This document shows positions 36,140 to 45,306 of a DNA stretch of 64,000 bases, in pieces. The DNA comes from Candidatus Methanoperedens sp. BLZ2 (GTDB taxonomy: Archaea > Halobacteriota > Methanosarcinia > Methanosarcinales > Methanoperedenaceae). The stretch lies in the NCBI RefSeq assembly GCF_002487355.1, contig NZ_NTMG01000054.1, positions 1 through 64,000 of the forward strand, written 5' to 3'. The first letter of the stretch is position 1; each line of letters opens with the position of its first letter. The translations under genes and the position numbers were made by a program. A model generated the notes under the pieces. That model saw only the letters and a list, made by a program, of their open reading frames with translations, had not been told where the DNA came from and searched no databases.

Positions 36140-37852
36140 ATGCTCAAAGTTAATAATCTGGTTAAAGACTATGTAATCGATTCTGATACGATCAGAGTAC
36201 TCGATGGTGTAAGTTTTGATGTAAAAGAAGGAGAAATACTTGGTATAATAGGAAGAAGCGGGGGCGGAAAATCAACAATATTAAAGGTATTGCGCGGAAT
36301 GGAACCATTCGTGGGCGGTAGTTTCGAACTTGATGGATTTACGGTAAAACCGGATGCGTCGATAGAAGATAAAAAAACGCTTCAGAAAATGGCGGCGATC
36401 CATCTCCAGAGAAATTTCGGGCTATGGTCCGGTGCTACATATGAGAACGTGCTGCGCCGCGTTTATGCCGAAAAATTCGGATATGAGTCGCTCCCTGATA
36501 GGGATTCTCCTTATTATCAAGAATGTTATGAAAAAAGTCTTGAGTACTTAAAACTTGTAAATCTTGACTCCAAGGCAGAACATTTTTCACAGGTATTAAG
36601 CGGTGGGGAAAAACAAAGGTTGCTGATTGCAAGGCAGTTAGCATCCAAACCCAAACTTCTTCTTCTTGATGAACCGGCCACAATGACATGCCCTGCAACA
36701 AAACAGGGGGTTCTTGACACAATAAAGAATGTCAATAAGAAATTAAAACTTAAGACGATTGTTGTATCCCATCTGCCGGAGATTCATTCATATCTTGCAG
36801 ACCGTGTGTTATGGCTTGAAAACGGAAAAATAATAGATGAAGGCGAACCTGAGGAAATATTGAACAAATTCCTTAAGAAAATGAAACCTGCGATTCCGAT
36901 GCCGGTTAGAACCCTGGATAAGACTGTGATCAAGGTAAATAACCTTTCAAAGAGATACTGGCTTATCAGGCAGGGAGAAGTGCTTGACCTTGATAAGATA
37001 AATCTTGAATTCAAACAGGGTGAGATGGTTGGACTTATTGGCCCAAGCGGTGCAGGAAAGACAACATTGCTTCATGCCATGGATGGGCTTATTTACCCGG
37101 ATGACGGGGACATAGAATTCCGTGTAAATGATGACTGGGTTGAAATGTCAACGTATTCTCCAAAAAGAATGGAGGTCAGAAGGATTACAAGCATAATGTA
37201 CCAGGAATTCGCTCTTACACCTCACTCAACCATTAAGCAGCAGCTTGCATTCAGGCTGGGCGTAAAGGGACAGAATGTTGTTGAAGAAGCAAGAAAACGC
37301 GCAAAGGAGCTTGGTATATCTGATGTGGACCTGGATGAAATGTACAAGATGACCGATATGCCCGAGGAAAATGGGAAGGAGAGGCTTGCCAAGATGGGCT
37401 ATACTCCTGCAATCCTTGGAGTCCTTTTCCCGAGCTATCCGCTTACAGAAGTTTTAAAATTTGCGAAACCTGTTTTTGAGGCAGTGGATTTGCCTATTGA
37501 AGTTCTTGATCTAAAACCGTACCAGATAAGCGGCGGTGAAAATGTGAGGGCTGCTCTTGCTCTTGCTCTTTCTACCCAGCCGTCTATACTGCTTCTTGAT
37601 GAACCGTTTGGCGACCTTGATCCGATTACTTTGAGGGATGTGGCAAATGCTCTTAAGAATGTCAATAAGACTTTTAATACGACAATTATATTCATAAGTC
37701 ACCATATTGATTTCATAAGGGAAGTCGCACAAAGGGCGATATTGATAGATAAAGGACATATTGTCATGGACGGGGCTCCCGGAAAAGTATGTGATGAGTT
37801 CATAAAAGCAAGCAATGCAAGATACCTTGACCACTGTATTGAGGAGAAATAA
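36140..37852 (+). CDS. atwA: Methyl-CoM reductase activation component A2 (ABC-type ATPase)
   Basis: 570 aa with two ABC ATPase domains and no membrane part. Walker A motifs are GRSGGGKST (about 38) and GPSGAGKTT (about 303); signatures LSGGEKQRLL and ISGGENVRAA; Walker B LLLDEPATM and LLLDEPFGDL. The layout and the GLWSGATYENVLRR segment match AtwA of methanogens and ANME, which supplies ATP-dependent activation of methyl-coenzyme M reductase. It is one of the clearest methane-metabolism markers in the window. Start at 36140 after GGAGAATCTTAA. Confidence 0.9.
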   Translation: MLKVNNLVKDYVIDSDTIRVLDGVSFDVKEGEILGIIGRSGGGKSTILKVLRGMEPFVGGSFELDGFTVKPDASIEDKKTLQKMAAIHLQRNFGLWSGATYENVLRRVYAEKFGYESLPDRDSPYYQECYEKSLEYLKLVNLDSKAEHFSQVLSGGEKQRLLIARQLASKPKLLLLDEPATMTCPATKQGVLDTIKNVNKKLKLKTIVVSHLPEIHSYLADRVLWLENGKIIDEGEPEEILNKFLKKMKPAIPMPVRTLDKTVIKVNNLSKRYWLIRQGEVLDLDKINLEFKQGEMVGLIGPSGAGKTTLLHAMDGLIYPDDGDIEFRVNDDWVEMSTYSPKRMEVRRITSIMYQEFALTPHSTIKQQLAFRLGVKGQNVVEEARKRAKELGISDVDLDEMYKMTDMPEENGKERLAKMGYTPAILGVLFPSYPLTEVLKFAKPVFEAVDLPIEVLDLKPYQISGGENVRAALALALSTQPSILLLDEPFGDLDPITLRDVANALKNVNKTFNTTIIFISHHIDFIREVAQRAILIDKGHIVMDGAPGKVCDEFIKASNARYLDHCIEEK

Positions 37853-37884
37853 ATCCCTTTTTCAGGAATAGCATTTTTATTAAA

Positions 37885-38793
37885 ATGACACAATCATCAA
37901 GAAAAATCATACATTTTATTGTTATTGTTCTTATATTATTGTTCATAATAGCAGGCAGCTTTTACTTGATCATGGGGGGTAAGGACCTCGGGATTTCAAC
38001 AAATCGTGTTGAGGTAATTTATGTGCAGGGAGAAATGCTGACAGGGAGTATCCCCACTGGTTTTGGGATAGCAACATCTGAGGATATTGTAAAAAGCCTG
38101 AAGGATGCTAACGAAGATGAAGGCGTTAAAGCCATTGTTATGCGGATAAACAGCCCCGGGGGTTCTCCCGCATCTGCAGAAGAAATTGTGGGCGCAATGA
38201 AAAAAATCGATAAGCCAATTGTTATCTCGATGGGTGATGTAGCGGCAAGCGCTGCTTATTACATAAGCGCTCCTGCTGATAAGATAATTGCTAATCCTGA
38301 TACAATGACAGGAAGCATAGGTGTTATATGGGAATTCCAGAACAGGTCTAAATTTTACGATAAGGAAGGAACATCGTTTTATATTGCAAAATCAGGCGAA
38401 TTAAAGGATATGGGCGGTGACTGGAAAGGATTATCAGATGAAGAAAAACAGTATGTAGACCAGGTGATCACTGATGCTTACAACCGTTTTATTAAAGAAG
38501 TGGCAGATGGCAGGAACCTCTCTCTGGGTAAAGTCAAGGACCTTGCTGACGGCAGGATATACACAGGCGCAAAAGCAAAGGAACTGGGTCTTGTGGATGA
38601 TCTCGGAAGCCTTGATGATGCCATTGAAATCGCCGCAAGACTTGGGGGTATTGTGGGAAAACCCGAAGTGGGATATGCCAACAGGCCATCTCTTTCTCGC
38701 TTATTATTCGGCAGTGAGAAAACTGATGCTTCGGCATTTACAAGTTATTTTTTTGATAATCGTTTCGGACGGCTTTTATCTATTTATCACTAA
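37885..38793 (+). CDS. sppA: Signal peptide peptidase SppA
   Basis: 302 aa, one N-terminal membrane helix (about 12-32) and an external S49 domain. NSPGGSPASAEEIVGA, the SMGDVAASAAYYIS segment (nucleophile Ser) and a Lys in YIAKSGELKDMG (catalytic base) match SppA. It cleaves leftover signal peptides in the membrane. It lies 32 bases after atwA on the same strand. Confidence 0.88.
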   Translation: MTQSSRKIIHFIVIVLILLFIIAGSFYLIMGGKDLGISTNRVEVIYVQGEMLTGSIPTGFGIATSEDIVKSLKDANEDEGVKAIVMRINSPGGSPASAEEIVGAMKKIDKPIVISMGDVAASAAYYISAPADKIIANPDTMTGSIGVIWEFQNRSKFYDKEGTSFYIAKSGELKDMGGDWKGLSDEEKQYVDQVITDAYNRFIKEVADGRNLSLGKVKDLADGRIYTGAKAKELGLVDDLGSLDDAIEIAARLGGIVGKPEVGYANRPSLSRLLFGSEKTDASAFTSYFFDNRFGRLLSIYH

Positions 38794-38888
38794 ACCATAA
38801 CCGGGAACCGTAAGTATTATTTACTTACACATAGATACTGATGGTGATGGCTCAATAGTTTTTCGGATAGAGGGAAATTTAAAAAACA

Positions 38889-40337
38889 ATGAAAAAGAAA
38901 TTCAACAATAAAATTCTTATTATTGGCTATGGCTCAGTTTCACAATGCACACTGCCTGTTCTATTAGACAAAATCGATGTTCCGTTACAAAACATTACGA
39001 TAATTGATTTTGAAGATAAATCAAAAGCTTTGAAAAAATATACAGATCAGGGGTTAAAATATGTTTGTGAAAAAATTACTCCTCAAAATATAGATCAGGT
39101 TTTATCAAAATATCTGGATAACGGGAGCCTGCTAATTGATCTTGCATGGAATATAGGCGCCAATGATATTATTAAATGGTGCCATGATCACGAAGTATTG
39201 TACGTTAATACATCTGTTGAAGTCTGGGATCCTACTGAGGGAGTTTATACAAAAAGTCCGTTTGAAAAATCACTTTATTGGCGGCAAATGCAATTGCTCA
39301 ACCTTTCCCGTGATTGGAAGGATGCGCCAACCGCTGTTATTGACCATGGCGCAAATCCCGGCCTTATTTCTCACTTCGTCAAGGAAGCTTTACTGGATAT
39401 TGCTGCGCGTATCATTTTTGATAAAAAAGCATCTGTACAGGATGAAGAAGAAATTGCCCAGCTTGCAAAAGACAGGAATTTTCCCCGGCTGGCGAAAAAA
39501 TTAGGAATTAAAGTAATTCATTGCAGCGAGCGAGATACTCAAATTGCCAACAGGCCAAAAGAGGTAAACGAATTTGTGGGGACATGGAGCATTGAAGGAT
39601 TGCGGGAAGAAGGGACAGCTCCGGCTGAGATCGGTTGGGGGACGCATGAGAAGAAACTGCCGCCCCTGGCAAATATACCTCCATGTGGACCGAAAAACCA
39701 GATATTTTTACCCCAGATGGGCATTAATACATGGGTCAGATCGTGGATACCGGATCAAGAAATTATCGGTATGATGATCCGGCATGGTGAAGCATTTGGC
39801 CTTTCAGACAGGTTAACTGTCTGTGAAGATGGTTTGGCGGTTTACCGGCCTACCGTAAATTATGCTTATATGCCCTGTCACGATACGCTTTCCTCGCTCT
39901 GGGAATTGCGAGGCAGGAATTACGAACTCCAGCCAAAGATCAGGATTATGACAAATGAAATTATATCTGGCGAGGATACGCTGGGAGCTCTTTTGATGGG
40001 GCATCCTTATAATTCCTGGTGGACAGGCAGCTCTTTGAGTATTGAAGAAGCCAGATCCCTTGCTCCTGGTCAGAACGCTACGACCCTTCAAGTAGCTGCT
40101 GGTATTGTTGCTGCAGTACTCTGGATGCTTGAAAATCCGCGAGAAGGTATTAAATTGCCCGACGATCTGCCCCATGATTTTATCCTGGGTATTGCCAAAC
40201 CTTATCTTGGTAAATTTATTTCGACCCCGTCTGACTGGACGCCTCTTAAAAATCGTAAAATATTTTTTAAAGAACATCCGTCAGCGAAATACAATCCTGA
40301 CCCATGGCAAATTGAAAATTTTCTTTTTATAGGATAA
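38889..40337 (+). CDS. hss: Homospermidine synthase (bacterial-type, NAD-dependent)
   Basis: 482 aa. The start KILIIGYGSVSQCTLPVLL is an NAD-binding fold; WNIGANDIIKWCHD, NTSVEVWDPTEGVYT, DHGANPGLISHFVKEAL and GHPYNSWWTGSSLS are typical of bacterial-type homospermidine synthase (saccharopine dehydrogenase-like fold). It makes homospermidine from putrescine. The decarboxylase downstream supplies putrescine, so the two form a complete short polyamine pathway. This enzyme is more often described in bacteria, so transfer is possible, though base use resembles its neighbours. Confidence 0.85.
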   Translation: MKKKFNNKILIIGYGSVSQCTLPVLLDKIDVPLQNITIIDFEDKSKALKKYTDQGLKYVCEKITPQNIDQVLSKYLDNGSLLIDLAWNIGANDIIKWCHDHEVLYVNTSVEVWDPTEGVYTKSPFEKSLYWRQMQLLNLSRDWKDAPTAVIDHGANPGLISHFVKEALLDIAARIIFDKKASVQDEEEIAQLAKDRNFPRLAKKLGIKVIHCSERDTQIANRPKEVNEFVGTWSIEGLREEGTAPAEIGWGTHEKKLPPLANIPPCGPKNQIFLPQMGINTWVRSWIPDQEIIGMMIRHGEAFGLSDRLTVCEDGLAVYRPTVNYAYMPCHDTLSSLWELRGRNYELQPKIRIMTNEIISGEDTLGALLMGHPYNSWWTGSSLSIEEARSLAPGQNATTLQVAAGIVAAVLWMLENPREGIKLPDDLPHDFILGIAKPYLGKFISTPSDWTPLKNRKIFFKEHPSAKYNPDPWQIENFLFIG

Positions 40338-40339
40338 TA

Positions 40340-41521
40340 ATGATAAACAAACAAAAAACAATGCTGGAAAAAATTGCCCGGGAACATGGTACGCCGGTTT
40401 TTATTATAGATCATAAAAAAATCAGGGAAAATTATAATGAATTCAGGGAAAAATTGCCTGAAGTCCAGGCATATTTCGCTGTCAAAGCCAATTCCAATCC
40501 GGAAATTATCAAAACGATGTACGATATGGGTGCAAGTTTTGACGTGGCTTCTTTCCCTGAATTTATGCTTGTTTATGACAATATCAAGCATCTACCTGAA
40601 GAAGAAAGGCAAGATTTTATCTGGAATAAAATTATTTATGCTAATACCATCAAGCCTGCCGAAGTTCTGGCTAAGTTAAATGCTTATAAGATTTTAGTTA
40701 CTTTTGACAATATTGAAGAATTAAGAAAGATAAAAAAATATGCTCCGGATGTTGGCCTGGTTTTAAGGATACGTGTGCCTAATACCGGTTCCATGGTTGA
40801 GCTGTCTTCAAAATTCGGGGCCCATCCCGGGGAAGCAGTTGATCTTATAGCAGAAGCCATAAATTTTGGGCTTGGAGTTGAAGGGATTAGTTTTCACGTT
40901 GGCAGCCAGTGCAATAATTTTGATAACTATTCACAGGCTTTGAATTTCGCCTCCTCGATTTTCAAGGAAGCACAATTAAGAAATTATCATATCGGGTTTA
41001 CTGGCAAGGAAGAAAAGAAAAGAAAAATTTTAGATATTGGCGGTGGGTTTCCTGTAAAGTATACGCCGGATGTAAAATCTTTTAGCTCTTTATCTGAAAA
41101 ATTGAACTCGGAAATAAAGCGTTTGTTCCCCATTGATGATATTCAGGTTATTGCAGAGCCCGGAAGATTTATAGTGGCGACTGCCTGTACTTTGATCACG
41201 AAAATTGTTGGCAAAGCTGTCCGCGACGGGAAAACATGCTATTACCTGAATGATGGTGTTTACCATACTTTTTCAGGACAGGTTTTTGATCACCAGCCCT
41301 ATCCGCTGCATTCCATAAAGGGCGGAGTGAAAAAAGTATGTGCTACGTTTGGCCCGACTTGCGACGCGTTCGACACTATTTCCCTGGCCGATGAGCTACC
41401 TGAGGATCTGCAAATTGATGACTTGCTTTATGCTGAAAATATTGGGGCATATTCGATCGCTTCAAGCACTCATTTTAATGGTTTCCCGCCAGCTAAAATA
41501 GTGCATTTAAATAAACTTTAA
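40340..41521 (+). CDS. Fold-III ornithine decarboxylase-like enzyme
   Basis: 393 aa PLP enzyme. YFAVKANSNPEIIKTM carries the Schiff-base lysine (about residue 49); HVGSQ, LDIGGGFP and AEPGRFIV bind the phosphate and pyridoxal; FGPTCDAFD contains the active-site cysteine of the dimer. The CDxxD-type motif and pairing with homospermidine synthase argue for ornithine (or lysine/ornithine) decarboxylase over diaminopimelate decarboxylase. It starts two bases after hss, in the same operon. Confidence 0.82.
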   Translation: MINKQKTMLEKIAREHGTPVFIIDHKKIRENYNEFREKLPEVQAYFAVKANSNPEIIKTMYDMGASFDVASFPEFMLVYDNIKHLPEEERQDFIWNKIIYANTIKPAEVLAKLNAYKILVTFDNIEELRKIKKYAPDVGLVLRIRVPNTGSMVELSSKFGAHPGEAVDLIAEAINFGLGVEGISFHVGSQCNNFDNYSQALNFASSIFKEAQLRNYHIGFTGKEEKKRKILDIGGGFPVKYTPDVKSFSSLSEKLNSEIKRLFPIDDIQVIAEPGRFIVATACTLITKIVGKAVRDGKTCYYLNDGVYHTFSGQVFDHQPYPLHSIKGGVKKVCATFGPTCDAFDTISLADELPEDLQIDDLLYAENIGAYSIASSTHFNGFPPAKIVHLNKL

Positions 41522-41889
41522 GAGCCAGTGCAAGTAACCTCATCATTATACCCGAAATTCCGGTTCATATAATCTATGATCTTACTCAAATTTCCCTTTC
41601 TTAATGATACCTTCCTCCCCGACCTGAATAGCTTATATGCCTTCCACTCAGAATCGCTAACCTTTCTTATCATTAATGTGTAAGATAAAACATTACCATG
41701 CAATCTATAGTCTATTTCATGTCCGATTTCTTGCTTACTGTTATCGATTAGCATTTTTGATCTAATTTCAAAAAATCTGAGATATAAATAATATGCCGAC
41801 ATCATCAGGAAGAATAAAAACAAAATAGAGAGTGGCACAAAGATGTTTGTTACTGTGTACTCGCCAGGATGTATTCCATATGTTCCCAA
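41518..41889 (-). CDS. Small membrane protein, unknown function
   Basis: 123 aa, one hydrophobic segment (about 15-38, IFVPLSILFLFFLMMSAYYL) followed by a basic cytosolic domain (about 55-118). No family recognised. Its stop overlaps the decarboxylase stop by four bases on the opposite strand. Confidence 0.55.
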   Translation of the reverse strand: MGTYGIHPGEYTVTNIFVPLSILFLFFLMMSAYYLYLRFFEIRSKMLIDNSKQEIGHEIDYRLHGNVLSYTLMIRKVSDSEWKAYKLFRSGRKVSLRKGNLSKIIDYMNRNFGYNDEVTCTGS

Positions 41890-42008
41890 TTTAGATCACC
41901 CTTTAGAATTTATTATTTTATTATGTAAATCTGCTACAATGAATAATAAAGTTTTCCATGTATCCAGTCATCTGATTTCATCACAGGAGAAAAATGACAC
42001 TTCTTCAG

Positions 42009-42043
42009 GAAAAAAAGAAAAAAGATGTCCTCAAAAGAGGACA
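42009..42043 (-). terminator. Intrinsic terminator after the polyferredoxin gene
   Basis: TGTCCTC/GAGGACA stem of seven (42026-42032 with 42037-42043) with a four-base loop, followed on the minus strand by a long T-rich run. It lies three bases after the stop at 42046, so it is a strong terminator candidate. Confidence 0.65.
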
Positions 42044-42045
42044 GT

Positions 42046-43707
42046 TTAATGGCCGCGTGCTGCCATAGGCACGCCGTACATCCACAGGGCTATCAATCCG
42101 AACATCAGCATCAACACAATATAAGGAAGAACCGATGATTTCGAATTGGGATTATTCTGTGATATCTTATATGCTGTGTAAATAGCTCCCAGAACGCCCA
42201 GTATTGAAAGAATATACTGTATTATCTGAATCGTTGGCATATTCAGGAGCGATGGATCACCTGTAATATTCCATCCCACAAGTGAAGCTGATGTATATAT
42301 CACAGCCAACCCTTCACCCAGGAAATGCTTTGCATTGTGGGCAAGGTGTATTCCAAGTCCCAGGGGGATAAGAGCATATCCATAGCGAATGAAGTTGGAA
42401 AGTGTTGTTTCCGCAGGAATATCCATATCAATATTCAATTCCGCAGACGAGTCAGAGATTACATTTGTATTCTGTGTTTTTGTCGGCAATATACTCGAAA
42501 TGAAACTTGCACCAAGCATTAACAGGAGAGCTATTACCATTGCTGCTGCAAACATTATTGTCCATGCAATTGTGAAATTAGCGATTCCAGTGGTGCTTTC
42601 AAACCATTCCATGAACGGCCCCCATACTTCAAGCATGACCACAGTCTGGACTACCACGATCCCGATCAGGGCTGTTGCAAGGAAAGACTCCTCAAACCGC
42701 GGTTTCTTTATGAACCAGAGTTCACTTGTAGGAGGTCGAGGTGTTATTCTTATGGCATCAAAATGGCATGTCTTTATACAGTTTGAACAGAAATTACAGA
42801 ACCTGTTTGAGTCCATCGTTCTTGGGTACTCGAACATTGAGCACCCGTCAACCTTCCCGTCTCCTTTAAAGCATGTGGGAGTCTTGCAGGCTTTACATTT
42901 TTCACTTTCAGCCCGCAGTTCCAGCGCTGAACTCATGGAATAATTGCTTGACAGGCCGCCAAGGAAACACAGATACCGGCACCAGGCTCTCCTTTCATAT
43001 ACTGCGCCCATAAGGACTACACCCGCGAACACGAAAAGCAGGAGATAGCCTGTGTTCCTTGGATTTTCAACAAGCCCGAGTACTGTATCAACCCATGTTA
43101 TTACCAGGAAAGCAAATATTATGACCCAGACGCCATAAGTCTGGAGGAATTTTGGAACTTTTTTATTCATCCCCACATTTCTTTGCACTTCATCACTGAC
43201 TCGTGACATAGGACAAACTGAGCACCACAACCTTCCGAAAACAAGGAACAAGACCGGCAAGATTGGCCACAGGAGTATCCATACCATTACAGAGCCGAAA
43301 TTAAGAGCTGTTTCCTCATGTCCAAAAAACAGCTGGATGACAAGGATGCCAAATATTAACATTGTTGGCAAAACAAATATCAATGGGTACCATTTGCTTT
43401 TTAAAAGGGATTTAATCTGCGGATTATTAAGGAAATTTATTTTACTGAGCTTCCCGGTGTTGAATGCAACAAATCCTAAAGCCACTGTGCCAAGCAGGAA
43501 TAAAGCTATGACTAACCAGTTGACCTGTCCTTCCATGGAGTGACCGCCTTCACTTGTTGCGGCGGCATGATCTGATGCAGGCATGTCACCCATATCCATA
43601 TTTCCCATGTCCATATTCTGTTCATTTGCAACTGCTGGCAAAACGAATGCAGCCAGAAGTAAAATCGTATATAAGACTAACAATTTTTTAGGTTTCATAT
43701 TTTTCAT
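42046..43707 (-). CDS. Membrane polyferredoxin (NapH/NosR-like) with Met/His-rich N-terminus
   Basis: 553 aa. After a signal-like segment (residues 1-27) comes a Met/His-rich stretch (MDMGNMDMGDMPASDH) likely to bind copper, then at least nine membrane helices. Between helices are RLWCSVCPMSRV, RAWCRYLCFLGG and two ferredoxin-type motifs (CKACKTPTCFKGDGKVDGC, CNFCSNCIKTCHFDAI), the pattern of NapH/NosR/CcoG-type proteins that move electrons between quinol or the membrane and outer redox partners. The promoter region has 20-bp tandem repeats. Exact partner unknown. Confidence 0.72.
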   Translation of the reverse strand: MKNMKPKKLLVLYTILLLAAFVLPAVANEQNMDMGNMDMGDMPASDHAAATSEGGHSMEGQVNWLVIALFLLGTVALGFVAFNTGKLSKINFLNNPQIKSLLKSKWYPLIFVLPTMLIFGILVIQLFFGHEETALNFGSVMVWILLWPILPVLFLVFGRLWCSVCPMSRVSDEVQRNVGMNKKVPKFLQTYGVWVIIFAFLVITWVDTVLGLVENPRNTGYLLLFVFAGVVLMGAVYERRAWCRYLCFLGGLSSNYSMSSALELRAESEKCKACKTPTCFKGDGKVDGCSMFEYPRTMDSNRFCNFCSNCIKTCHFDAIRITPRPPTSELWFIKKPRFEESFLATALIGIVVVQTVVMLEVWGPFMEWFESTTGIANFTIAWTIMFAAAMVIALLLMLGASFISSILPTKTQNTNVISDSSAELNIDMDIPAETTLSNFIRYGYALIPLGLGIHLAHNAKHFLGEGLAVIYTSASLVGWNITGDPSLLNMPTIQIIQYILSILGVLGAIYTAYKISQNNPNSKSSVLPYIVLMLMFGLIALWMYGVPMAARGH

Positions 43708-43720
43708 AATCCCAGTTTAT

Positions 43721-43780
43721 ACTCATCGTGTATTTTTTACACCCATCGTGTGTGTTTTACATTCATTGTAAACAAGTCTT
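43721..43780. promoter_or_regulatory. 20-bp tandem repeats upstream of the polyferredoxin gene
   Basis: Two adjacent 20-base units (43721-43740 and 43741-43760) agree at 17 positions and begin A-C-(T/C)-CATCGTGT, followed by a weaker third unit at 43761-43780. Each contains a TGTA/TACA-like half-site; a further palindrome, TTTACA-N5-TGTAAA type, spans about 43754-43773. Such arrays usually bind a dimeric regulator. They begin 14 bases upstream of the start at 43707 on the minus strand. Confidence 0.55.
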
Positions 43781-43903
43781 ATTCATAATTTCCGGTATAT
43801 AAAGTAATATCATTTAAAACTTAATTATAGTATTTTTGCAGGAACAAACCACAGCTTTGCCTGTTTCAAATCGTGATATCAATGGTTTTATGATGGTCTG
43901 GAT

Positions 43904-43919
43904 AAGTATCCGGATACTT
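43904..43919. promoter_or_regulatory. Perfect 16-bp palindrome upstream of the EB_dh-like gene
   Basis: AAGTATCCGGATACTT reads the same on both strands. It lies about 105 bases before the start at 44024 and 17 bases upstream of a TATA-like acttataag (43936-43944), the usual spot for an archaeal activator or repressor site. Confidence 0.6.
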
Positions 43920-44023
43920 CTGAATGTTTTTGAAAATACTTATAAGCTTTACCAGACAAATAGTAATTAAAGCATTATGAAAAATGGGGAAACGTAATGC
44001 TTGTAATATATGGGAGGAATTAT

Positions 44024-45166
44024 ATGAAAATATGTAACTTCAATAAATCAATAGTGGTAGGATTGTTGATATGGCTGTCGCTAGGCATCGTATTTGGTTC
44101 AGCCGGCACTCTTACTTCCGTAAAGGTGGCAGCCGCACCGGTCATAGATGGCACACCTGAAGCATTGTGGAACCAGGCAACTGCCATGACGGTGAATGTA
44201 GCTGGCGGAGCAAATACAGGCTCGCATGTAGTAACTCTGAAAAGCATTTATACTGATGACTCGGTGTATTTCCTTGCGGCATGGAATGACCCGACAGAAA
44301 GCTTAAGGCGTGAGCCCTGGGTAAAACAGGCGAACAATACATGGATGCAGCTCAAGGATCCGGATGATAAAGGTGGAGACAACAACATGTACTACGAAGA
44401 TAAGTTCGCTCAAATCTGGAACATAAATTCTCCGGGATTCGATACAAGCGGGTGTTTCTCAACATGCCATGCTGGAGAGACTGGAAAAGCATATGGTAAT
44501 AAATATACTGCAAACCCGGGTGAAATGGCGGATATCTGGCATGCAAAACTCGTACGAACAAATCCATCAGGCTATATAGATGACCAATATGTGGATTCCA
44601 CACGTTATAATAAAGACAATGCGCCGGATGCGGGAAGGAAGAGTGATCCCGGACTCGTTCCTTATTATACAAATATCAATGCTGCCGGTACAGCTCCAAA
44701 CTTTACATCGGCAGACCAGCCCGCTCCGCCCTATTGGATTATTGATGCCGGGAAGCAGCCCTTCATGGATACATACATGGCTAATGACGAAATAGCCGCA
44801 ATCATAGCGAGACCTCCTGACGGAGACAGGGCAGATATAATGGCAAGGGCTGTTTATGCTGATGGCACGTGGACAATGGAATATGGCAGGAAGCTGACAA
44901 CAGGAAGCCAGTATGATGTACAGTTCCAGGACATGAATAAGGAGTATTCCTTTGGTACTGCGATCTTTGATGGTGCACAGGTAAGGCATAGTTTCGAGAC
45001 TGGCGTGAGTAAGCTTGTATTTGCAGCGCAGGCTACACCAATATCAACACCAACCTCAACTTCCACTCCAGGTCCGACAGCAACGGCAGAAGCGCCAGCT
45101 TTTGAAGCGATCCTTGCTATTTCAGCACTGTTCGCGGCAGTACTGATAAAAATAAAAAGAAGGTAA
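44024..45166 (+). CDS. Exported c-haem EB_dh-like protein with surface anchor
   Basis: About 380 aa. Signal peptide (MKICNFNKSIVVGLLIWLSL...), then an ethylbenzene-dehydrogenase-like haem domain: APVIDGTPEALWNQA, LKSIYTDDSVYFLAAWNDP, and a haem motif with three residues between the cysteines (CFSTCH, Cys144, Cys148, His149). A TPTSTSTPGPTATAEAP linker leads to a hydrophobic helix and basic end, resembling an archaeosortase-type anchor. It is probably an outside electron carrier. The ATG at 44024 is chosen over 43997 because GGAGGAATTAT lies just before it and the signal peptide starts there. Confidence 0.75.
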   Translation: MKICNFNKSIVVGLLIWLSLGIVFGSAGTLTSVKVAAAPVIDGTPEALWNQATAMTVNVAGGANTGSHVVTLKSIYTDDSVYFLAAWNDPTESLRREPWVKQANNTWMQLKDPDDKGGDNNMYYEDKFAQIWNINSPGFDTSGCFSTCHAGETGKAYGNKYTANPGEMADIWHAKLVRTNPSGYIDDQYVDSTRYNKDNAPDAGRKSDPGLVPYYTNINAAGTAPNFTSADQPAPPYWIIDAGKQPFMDTYMANDEIAAIIARPPDGDRADIMARAVYADGTWTMEYGRKLTTGSQYDVQFQDMNKEYSFGTAIFDGAQVRHSFETGVSKLVFAAQATPISTPTSTSTPGPTATAEAPAFEAILAISALFAAVLIKIKRR

Positions 45167-45195
45167 AAAGATATCTTCTTTTTTAATTTTTATTT
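45164..45195 (+). terminator. Likely transcription end after the EB_dh-like gene
   Basis: A short palindrome (aaagatatcttc) followed by T-rich tracts directly after the stop at 45166. Archaeal terminators are T-rich, so this is a reasonable end. Confidence 0.45.
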
Positions 45196-45306
45196 TGACC
45201 CAGATTATATAATCTTAAACTGTTATTTTAGTTTCAATGTATACCCCATCTGATAAATGAAGTATGAGAAAATGAAGGATATTGGTAAAAATTGAGATGA
45301 TAAAAT

